Positions 17,753 through 24,700 of a stretch of DNA of 64,000 nucleotides are shown in pieces (positions within the stretch are counted from its first letter, which is position 1; each line of letters begins with the position of its first letter). The position numbers were made by a program, and so were the translations under genes. The notes under the pieces were generated by a model that did not search any database, was not told the DNA's origin, and was given only the letters and a program-made list of their open reading frames with translations. Location: NCBI RefSeq assembly GCF_900142475.1, contig NZ_FRAY01000001.1, forward strand, positions 1 through 64,000, in the 5' to 3' direction. The stretch is from Fibrobacter sp. UWH4. Its GTDB lineage: Bacteria > Fibrobacterota > Fibrobacteria > Fibrobacterales > Fibrobacteraceae.

Positions 17753-19438
17753 ATGACAAAGGCTAAATTCATCAAGTTCATCATCGCGTCGGTGCTTGCC
17801 ATCGTCGCCCTCTTCTTGCCCTACGAATCCCTCGGATTCGATGCCGCAAGCCCCATGGGAATCCTGAACCCGCTCGAAATCCGCGTGATTGGCGTTTTCG
17901 TGATGGCGGCCCTCTTCTGGATCCTGCAACCGTTCCCGATCTGGTCGACCTCGATGCTTGTCATCGTGCTCATGATCGTGACGATGTCTGATTCCGCCCT
18001 GACGCCTTTCCGCGTGGACGGCGTGACCATGATCAGCCATAAGTCCATTATGGCAACGTTTGCAAACCCGATCATCATGCTTTTCTTGGGCGGCTTCTTC
18101 CTCGCTGCTGCAGCCACCAAGTACAAGATGGACTTGAACCTCGCCCGCGTGCTCCTGAAGCCCTTCGGAAAGAACCCGAAATTCGTGCTTTTGGGCCTCA
18201 TGCTCATTACCGCCGTGTTCTCCATGTTCATGAGCAACACCGCAACCGCTGCCATGATGCTTGCCATTCTCGCTCCGGTGCTCAAGCTCTTCGACGAAGA
18301 TGACCGCGGTAAAGCTGCCTTTGCCCTCGCTATTCCGCTGGGAGCCAACATCGGTGGTATGGGTACCCCGATCGGTACGCCTCCTAACGCGATTGCCCTC
18401 GGCGCCTTGAACGACGCTATCGCCCGTGGCGACCTGGTCGCAAACCCGGTGAGCTTCGGTCAGTGGATGGCCTTCGGTATTCCGTACGTGATTGTTTTGA
18501 TGGTGATTGCTTGGCTCTTGCTCCTCAAGATCTACCCGATCAAGATGAAGGAAATGGTCCTGAAGATCGAAGGCGCCGGCAAGTTCGATACCAGCCCGAA
18601 AGCAATTATCGTGTACATTACCTTTGTCGTGTGCGTTGTCTTGTGGGTGACCGGTAAGGGTGTCCACGGCATTAACGATAACGCAATTGCTATGATCCCG
18701 ATGGCCGTGTTTGCCTTGACCGGTGTGATTACCAAGAAAGACCTGAACGCGATGAGCTGGGACGTGCTCTGGCTCGTGGCTGGTGGTTTTGCTCTGGGTG
18801 TTGGCCTCAACGCTACGGGCCTTGCCGCTCACTTGATCAAGACGATTCCGTTTGCAAGCTGGTCTCCGCTCGCCCTCATGATCGGTTGCGGTATCATCTG
18901 CTTGTTCATGGCGAACTTCATGAGCCATACTTCTACCGCGACCTTGCTCGTGCCGATTCTTTGCGCCGTGGGCATTGCTTGCCAGGACAACCTCGTTGGC
19001 CTCGGTGGCGTGACCGCCCTGCTCGTTTCTGTCGCCTTTGCAAGCTCTCTCGGTATGAGCCTCCCGATTTCGACGCCGCCTAACGCCTTGGCCCACGCTA
19101 CGGGTTACACCGACACTAACGGCATGGCGAAGACCGGTATCGTGATGGGTCTCGGTGGTCTCGTGATTTCTTGGGTGATGATGATCCTCCTTGCCAAGGT
19201 GAACTTCTTCGGTACGCCGGTTCCGAAGGCCGCTGAAGCCGCTCCTGCTGCTCCTGCCGCCGTTGAAAAGGTCGTTGCCCCGGCTGCTGACACTGCCGCT
19301 CCGGCTGTTGCCGATAGCGCTGCCACCGCGGACTCTACCGTTGCTGTCGCCGTTGATAGCGCAGCCGCAGCTAAGGTTGAAGTTGCCGCCCCTGCTGAAG
19401 AGAAGGCTGCAGCTCCGGTTGACTCCGCTGCTAAGTAA
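17753..19438 (+). CDS. DASS-family dicarboxylate/sulfate-type anion transporter (SLC13-like)
   Basis: An inner-membrane transporter of the divalent anion:Na+ symporter family, probably for C4-dicarboxylates. The 561-residue product shows the twofold repeat typical of the family: SNTATAA near 161 with GTPIGTPPNAIA near 203-214, then SHTSTAT near 391 with LPISTPPNALAHA near 437. About a dozen hydrophobic segments fill residues 1-490. Unusually, the last ~70 residues are a non-membrane Ala/Pro/Val/Asp-rich tail (repeated APAADTAAPA-like units) like the protein at 41597. The predicted promoter sits 8 nt before the ATG and no Shine-Dalgarno is visible. The organism's succinate-producing metabolism would fit a dicarboxylate exporter or importer; the direction cannot be told. 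Confidence 0.88.
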   Translation: MTKAKFIKFIIASVLAIVALFLPYESLGFDAASPMGILNPLEIRVIGVFVMAALFWILQPFPIWSTSMLVIVLMIVTMSDSALTPFRVDGVTMISHKSIMATFANPIIMLFLGGFFLAAAATKYKMDLNLARVLLKPFGKNPKFVLLGLMLITAVFSMFMSNTATAAMMLAILAPVLKLFDEDDRGKAAFALAIPLGANIGGMGTPIGTPPNAIALGALNDAIARGDLVANPVSFGQWMAFGIPYVIVLMVIAWLLLLKIYPIKMKEMVLKIEGAGKFDTSPKAIIVYITFVVCVVLWVTGKGVHGINDNAIAMIPMAVFALTGVITKKDLNAMSWDVLWLVAGGFALGVGLNATGLAAHLIKTIPFASWSPLALMIGCGIICLFMANFMSHTSTATLLVPILCAVGIACQDNLVGLGGVTALLVSVAFASSLGMSLPISTPPNALAHATGYTDTNGMAKTGIVMGLGGLVISWVMMILLAKVNFFGTPVPKAAEAAPAAPAAVEKVVAPAADTAAPAVADSAATADSTVAVAVDSAAAAKVEVAAPAEEKAAAPVDSAAK

Positions 19439-19443
19439 TTAGG

Positions 19444-19506
19444 ATTCCGGCAAAGCCGGAATGATGCTTTAGGAAGCCGCCTCGCAGGGGCGGCTTCTTT
19501 GCGTTT
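19444..19506 (+). terminator. Tandem hairpins / terminator after the transporter
   Basis: ATTCCGGC-AAA-GCCGGAAT (19444-19462) is followed by GAAGCCGCC (19473-19481) pairing with GGCGGCTTC (19489-19497) and a TTTGCGTTT tail. The second hairpin is the likely terminator. Confidence 0.82.
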
Positions 19507-19560
19507 AATCGCTGCATCCGGGATTTTAAGGGCAGAGCCCCACCCTGGTGGCCATGCGCA

Positions 19561-19725
19561 CTAAGGCAACAAGTTGCCAAGTGCTGTCCGCCTTAGGCGA
19601 GTGGGTACTGTAAGCCACGGCGAAGCCTGTCCGCAAAGCGAACATTCGTCGGCCGAAGGCCGAGGCCATGTGAGCGTGTGGAGCAGGCTGAGTTGTGGCT
19701 GAAAGTAGGGAGAGCCTTCTCCCTT
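19561..19725 (+). repeat. Structured repeat, copy B (downstream of the dicarboxylate transporter)
   Basis: CTAAGGC (19561-19567) can pair with GCCTTAG (19590-19596), enclosing a GGCAAC-AA-GTTGCC hairpin. GGCGAG, a GTGG/CCAC helix, the block AAGCGAACATTCGTCGGCCG with GGCCGAAGGCC, TGTGAGCGTGTGG, and AGGGAGA-GCCT-TCTCCCT follow. The order and sequence match copy A at 17454. The element lies between the transporter terminator and the tRNA-Val terminator and contains no credible gene. Confidence 0.8.
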
Positions 19726-19731
19726 TGCCCC

Positions 19732-19768
19732 AAAAACAAAAAAAGAAACCTCGCTTAAAAGCGAGGTT
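19732..19768 (-). terminator. tRNA-Val terminator
   Basis: On the minus strand AACCTCGC (19768-19761) pairs with GCGAGGTT (19754-19747), followed by TTCTTTTTTTGTTTTT. It lies 7 nt beyond the tRNA 3' end. Confidence 0.9.
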
Positions 19769-19775
19769 CTTTCAG

Positions 19776-19849
<74 letters not shown>

Positions 19850-19859
19850 GAGGTGAGAC

Positions 19860-19890
19860 CAAATATAGAAAAGGCTTTTTCGTTTGTCAA
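19860..19890 (-). promoter_or_regulatory. tRNA-Val promoter
   Basis: On the minus strand TTGACA (19890-19885), a 17-bp spacer, TATATT (19867-19862) plus TG. Equivalently TTG-N20-TATATTTG. It ends 10 nt before the tRNA 5' base. This is the cleanest promoter in the window. Confidence 0.8.
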
Positions 19891-19904
19891 GGGGTTTTGA
19901 CGAA

Positions 19905-20504
19905 CTATCTCTCCGAGGCGGGAACCCAGTAGCGTAGTCGTCCGTTGACATGTACGGGGGGCAGGCTGTCGATGCACGAGCCGGAGCGGCAATCCTTGAA
20001 ATAGAGGTCAAAATGGGCGGTCCAGAGCGAATCCCCGATGATTTCGTCGAACCGGATGGTGCTGCTGTCCTCGATAAGGGGCGCTTCTGGCGAGAATTCC
20101 TCGCGCATCCAGGTGACGTACTGGAACCTTCCGCTCAGGTTGGCCCTTGCGACGGGCGTGAGGGCCTTGCCGGTTTGCGGATTGTTGACCATCAGCGAAA
20201 TCTGGTCGCCGCGCTTACTTTCATTGATTTGAGAGCAGAAATAGAAGTAGTGGTGGCTGTTGTTCACGTAAAAGGGCGGTTCCACGTCGTTCTTGGCGAG
20301 ATCGATGCTGTAGGGGCCGTTCCCGTTGACGGTGTACTTGAGGTAGCCGCCGCCCTTGACTTCCCAGCTGCTATTGATGTCTCCGCAGCTGCAAAGCAGG
20401 GCTAGCGTGAGGCATGATACGGTGCTTAAAGCGCTCAAGAAAGCGCTTGTCGTACGCCGAGCCGTTCTTGCAAAAGAGGTCTTTGCCGTTGCACCTGGAT
20501 TCAT
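19905..20504 (-). CDS. Predicted lipoprotein, unknown function
   Basis: A 199-residue protein not recognised as any known family. The N-terminus is basic (residues 1-18), then a hydrophobic stretch ends in LALLCSCGD, a plausible lipobox with Cys40, so the mature form would be membrane-anchored. The rest is polar with a predicted beta character (YLKYTVNGNGPYSIDLAK, HHYFYFCSQINE), and contains several Cys (CSQ, CRSGSC) that could form disulphides. The gene is divergent from the phosphopantetheinyl transferase, with only 38 bp between their starts, so the promoters must overlap. The signal is unusually long; a later start is possible but no other ATG is available. Confidence 0.65.
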   Translation of the reverse strand: MNPGATAKTSFARTARRTTSAFLSALSTVSCLTLALLCSCGDINSSWEVKGGGYLKYTVNGNGPYSIDLAKNDVEPPFYVNNSHHYFYFCSQINESKRGDQISLMVNNPQTGKALTPVARANLSGRFQYVTWMREEFSPEAPLIEDSSTIRFDEIIGDSLWTAHFDLYFKDCRSGSCIDSLPPVHVNGRLRYWVPASER

Positions 20505-20521
20505 GCCCCTAAACTAGAAAT

Positions 20522-20529
20522 TATCTTTG
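20522..20529 (+). promoter_or_regulatory. TATCTTTG promoter element for the phosphopantetheinyl transferase
   Basis: An exact TAnnTTTG match ends 13 nt before the ATG at 20543, so the predicted leader would be only a few nucleotides. No TTG is found 20 nt upstream. Confidence 0.45.
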
Positions 20530-20542
20530 TGCTAGACTTCCT

Positions 20543-21175
20543 ATGAACGACATCAATGCCATTTCTAGCGATTCCCGTACCATCCGGAGACTCGATGTGG
20601 AGACTCCTCTGGGGGTGGTGCATTTGGCGGGATTCGTGCAGAAACCGGACCACCGGTCGGTCATTCTAGGCATTCTGTCGGAGTATGTGGGCGAGCCTGT
20701 AACCGCTGCGGATATCGTGGAATCCAAAGAAGATACGCGTCCTAAATTTCCGAAGCTGGATTTTGACGTGAACTGGACGCATTCGGACGGTTACTGCGTC
20801 GTGGCTTTTGGCGGACGAGGCTCTCTAGGGTTGCGTCTCGGGGTGGACCTGGAACGATTTTCCCCTCGGCGACTGCACCTCGCGGAACGGTTCTTCAGCA
20901 CCGAAGAGGCTTCCCTCGTAAAGTCGCTGACGGCATCGTCGGGAGAATTCGCCGAACATGCAGCCGAGCGGGAGTTTTTCCGTCTGTGGTGCCGCAAGGA
21001 AGCTTTCTACAAGTGCGTGGGCGGCGAGTTTTTTGAAGGTACTCTTCGGCGCAATATGCTAAAAAATCCGGTGCACCTGGATGCACCGAATCGTTCAGTT
21101 TACTTTGTCGACCTGGACGGCTCGGCTGTCGGAGCTCCTATGAAGGCCGCTCTCTGCCTCGCCGTTTCCGCTTGA
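20543..21175 (+). CDS. 4'-phosphopantetheinyl transferase, Sfp type
   Basis: The enzyme transfers phosphopantetheine from CoA to carrier proteins. The 210-residue length is typical of the Sfp/Gsp/EntD group rather than the ~120-residue AcpS. Motifs are in the right order: NWTHSDGY near 77-84, GVDLE at 100-104 (Mg-binding Asp102 and Glu104), and FRLWCRKEAFYK near 146-157 containing the W..KEA signature. It probably activates the ACP encoded at 2278, since no polyketide or nonribosomal gene is nearby; no acpS was seen in this window. No Shine-Dalgarno is visible and the promoter element is 13 nt away, so translation may be nearly leaderless. Confidence 0.88.
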   Translation: MNDINAISSDSRTIRRLDVETPLGVVHLAGFVQKPDHRSVILGILSEYVGEPVTAADIVESKEDTRPKFPKLDFDVNWTHSDGYCVVAFGGRGSLGLRLGVDLERFSPRRLHLAERFFSTEEASLVKSLTASSGEFAEHAAEREFFRLWCRKEAFYKCVGGEFFEGTLRRNMLKNPVHLDAPNRSVYFVDLDGSAVGAPMKAALCLAVSA

Positions 21176-21241
21176 TTCCGGACTCGGAACGGGGATTCAT
21201 TCAAAATCCAAATTACGAATTCCGAATTCTGAAAAATTGAA

Positions 21242-21703
21242 TTAGTTGGGCAGTTCCTGTTCGCCACTTGCGATGGGGGCGTCAGGAGAGTTTCCTCCCG
21301 GCTGCTGCGGGGCTTCGAGTGCGTACAGCGGGAGGCTTGCCAGTTCTTCGTCGTCGACGATCAGGCGAATGATGTACTTGTCGGGGCGCTTGATCTGGAG
21401 GCGCTGCAGGTTCAGGACCATGTTCACCGCGGCGGTATCGAAACCCTGGGCGACAGGTTCCAGCGGAATTTTAGACTGCATCGGGGGTACGATCGGCTTG
21501 CCGCACACATCCTCGAATGCAAGCGTCAGGTCGTGCATGCCGGCTTCGCTGCGCGAGTAACGGATACGGAATGCCGTGGAGCACTGCGGGATTACGAGCG
21601 GGAATTTTGCAAAGATTCGGTCGAATGCACCAAGGATATTCAGACGGCCTCCGGACCCGTTGGCGGTCGCGGCGTCACAGATTGCAGCAATTTCGATATT
21701 CAT
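21242..21703 (-). CDS. DUF6941-like conserved protein
   Basis: A 153-residue soluble protein beginning MNIEIAAICDAAT...GRLNILGAFDRIFA and 'FPLVIPQCSTAFRIRY'. This pattern (early CDA, 'LxILGAFD', 'P..P.CxxAxRIRY') recalls the DUF6941 family, whose function is unknown. The C-terminal ~25 residues are Pro/Gly-rich and probably disordered. Its ATG overlaps the stop of the giant lipoprotein gene by one base (TAATG), so the two are translationally coupled and likely functionally linked. No signal peptide is present, so it acts in the cytoplasm while its partner is exported. Confidence 0.72.
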   Translation of the reverse strand: MNIEIAAICDAATANGSGGRLNILGAFDRIFAKFPLVIPQCSTAFRIRYSRSEAGMHDLTLAFEDVCGKPIVPPMQSKIPLEPVAQGFDTAAVNMVLNLQRLQIKRPDKYIIRLIVDDEELASLPLYALEAPQQPGGNSPDAPIASGEQELPN

Positions 21704-24700
21704 TATTTAATCTCCCAGTTGTCGGCCACGTACTTCATCACGAGCGGGCCGTTGTTGCGGTTGGCGCCGCCCGCATTTTCGCGGGCAAGCATAGATACAT
21801 AGACTTTGCCGGAATTGTCGACGGCGAGCATCGGGAACGATCCGCGCAGGTAGTAGCCCTTGGTTTCGTTGAAGACAGCCTTGAAGTAGGGCAACTGGTT
21901 CTCGCCGTGCAGGAGCCACTTGTTGTTCTCGAAGCGGTATACATGGACCTGCGACAGTTCGGGTTTGCCCTTGTCGTCTATGGCGGCGTAGATGACTCCG
22001 TTATAGATGGCGAGGCTCAAGTGGTAGGCGAGAATGCCTTCGTTAATGGGCGTGCTAGCGAATGTGCTGCCAGTCTTGATCCAGGAGATTTCGTTGTTAG
22101 AGATAGTTCCCTTGCCCATTCGTGGCCCATAGGTATTCACGTCACGGCTAAGGAAACCCATGTAGATTGTTGATTCGTCACAAACGAGTTTTGGCTGGCT
22201 TACATTATATGCACTGAAGCCATTCCACTTGATTAGCGAGTAGTCGGTTTTGTATAGTCCATAGTAAGCGGTGTAATCGGTGGTAACGCCCATCACAATC
22301 AGCTTACCGTCGCTGTTATAGGTTGCATCGAGTTCGCGGTATTTTTGGTTCCCGTCGAATTTGCCGAACTTGGTATTCTTGCTCCAGGCGCTGCCGCTGT
22401 AATCGTACATGTAGATCTTCTGGTCGTCGCTCGCAATTACCACGACGTGCGGATAGCTGTCGCTTTCCTTGCTCACGATTTTTGCGAAGCTGATTTTTTC
22501 GAAGGTGGCGCCGAGCTTGGCGAACGACGAGGTTGCGCCCGCGGACTTGTATACGGAAAGTTTTCCGGTCTTCTCGAGTGCGGCTAGGTAGAGGGCGTTG
22601 CCGTGTACGGTAACGCTGAGCTGCGTCACGGAATCGTTGAGGGTGATGGTTTCGCCGACCTTGTTCCAGTTTGTTCCGTCAAAACGTTTCGCCGCGACTG
22701 ATGTCTTGCTTTCGAGGTAGGCGACAACCGGCTTGTCGTTGAAAATGGCGAGTGCAGGAGAGGTGTTGACGGTCGATGCCGCAAGAACGGTGTCCTTGCC
22801 CTGGTTTTTCCATGCCTTGCTGAAATAGACCGTGCGGCTGACTTCGGCGGCGCGGTGGCGGCTGAGGAAGCCGGGCGAGACCGTTTCGGCGCTGCTGTCG
22901 CGGTAATCCAGCGTAATCGTAATGGATCCTTCGGTTGTCCTGCGGGTGAAGGCCGTGTTGAATTCGGCAATGTTGGTATCTAGGCTTCCGTTCGCGCGGC
23001 CCTGGTAGAAGTTGTTGTCGACATTGCTGAATTTCCAGCGGAAATCCTGCATGTTCTTGTCGCCGAGGTCGCCGAGCTTGGAATTGAAACCGCCCCATTC
23101 CGGAGTGTAGAAATAGAGCGCCGCGTCATCGGCAGCTTCATCGCCGCTCCACAGGTAGACGGTGTCTGCCGCGGTAATGACGCCTACGGGGTGGTATTGC
23201 ATCAGGCGGACTTCGGTCGAGTCACTGAAGGTCACCTTGGTGCTGGTTTCCTGAGCCGAAATCACGCAGACCATGTCCTTCCCCTTTTCGGAGTAGGTGG
23301 AGTCCTTGCCGATTCTGAAGGATTGGTGGTTCGCGGCGTAGTCGTACTTGGTGACCTTGTTTTCCATGGTCTTGCCGGTCGCCTTCTCCTTGCATTCCCA
23401 GGTGAACCAGTCGATGCCCTGCCATACGTCGTTGACCGAAGCGTCCAGTTCAAAATTGTCGCCGGGGTTCAGGTAGATGACTTCGTCCTTGACCCAGATG
23501 AGGGGGACTTCGGTCGAAAAACTGATCTTGGTCGTGTCGCTTGCGGTGTTGCCGTCGTTGTCGGTCACGCGGGCGATACAGTAGAAATTGGCCTGTGCGG
23601 CGGGTGCTTTCCAGACGGTGTCAAAGTCGCTGACGGTTTTCAAGTTGGCAGCAATTTGTTCCGGCGTACCGCAGCTCCATTCGCGCTTGGCGATTGAACC
23701 CGGATCCGAGGGAAGTCCGTTGTTGTCGCTTGCCGTTGCGTTCAGGGCGATGTTGTAGCCTTCGCGGACTGTCAGGTTGTCGTTTGCAACCTTGATGGTG
23801 GGCGGAGCCAAAATGATGTCGATGGTTACCGTATCCTTGGCCGTATTGCCGTCGTCGTCGGTGACGCGGACAATGCACTTGTATCCGTTTTGGGGTAACG
23901 AAGGCATGTTCATGGTGGTCCGCGGCGTGGTAGGCGAGGAATAGGTGAATCCGATGTTTTCTGCCGAGGCCGATCCGCAACCCCATTCATATTTGACCAG
24001 GGTGCCGAGGGAGTCCTGTGCGTTTGCGTTCAGTTCTACGATATCCTTGATGGTGACCTTGTTGTAGTTGACAAAGGCCGTTACGGTCGGAAGTCCGACG
24101 ATGACCTTGTATACGGCAGTGTCGCGGGCGGTATTGCCGTCGTCGTCAGTGACCTGTACCACGCAGTAGTAGGCGTTCGTTGCCGTCGAGGGCATACGCA
24201 CGACTGCTTCGGGGCCGTTCATCGGACCCCAGCTGGGGTTCTTGAGTTCGGAAAGGTTGTCGCTGCAGGCGGAATCGTAGGCGGCGATGTAGCCGAGCTT
24301 GTCCGTCGCGTTCGCCTTGAGCGTCTGTGAACTGTTGATTTTTACGGTGTCCTTCTTGGTCGAAAGTCGTACGGTCGGAAGGTCAAGCAGGGTCGTGAAG
24401 AGGAGCGTGTCGAGGCCTTCTTCTCCGTCATCGTCGATGGCCTTGAAAATGCAGCGGTGGTTCGTGACTTCGGCTCCGGGGAGCTGCAACTTGAGCGGAA
24501 TGTCGCTGACCGATTTCTGGGGGACGCTAAATGTGGTGTCGTGGTCAAAGACGACCATGCCGTTGCTGCAACCCCATTCGATCTTGTTGATGGTTCCGAA
24601 CTTGTCGCTTGCGGAAGCCTTGACCGTCACGATAGAATTAATCTTGTATTCGTTGGAGTTGCTTTCGGTGGAAGCGTTGATGCTTGGCGGATCGTTTACG

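Noticed and set aside
17468-19096. A 542-codon minus-strand frame opposite the dicarboxylate transporter.
   Set aside because: Composition is charged and His-rich, and the plus strand encodes a clear DASS transporter. The last part of the frame runs through the structured repeat, which explains the similar peptide at the second copy.
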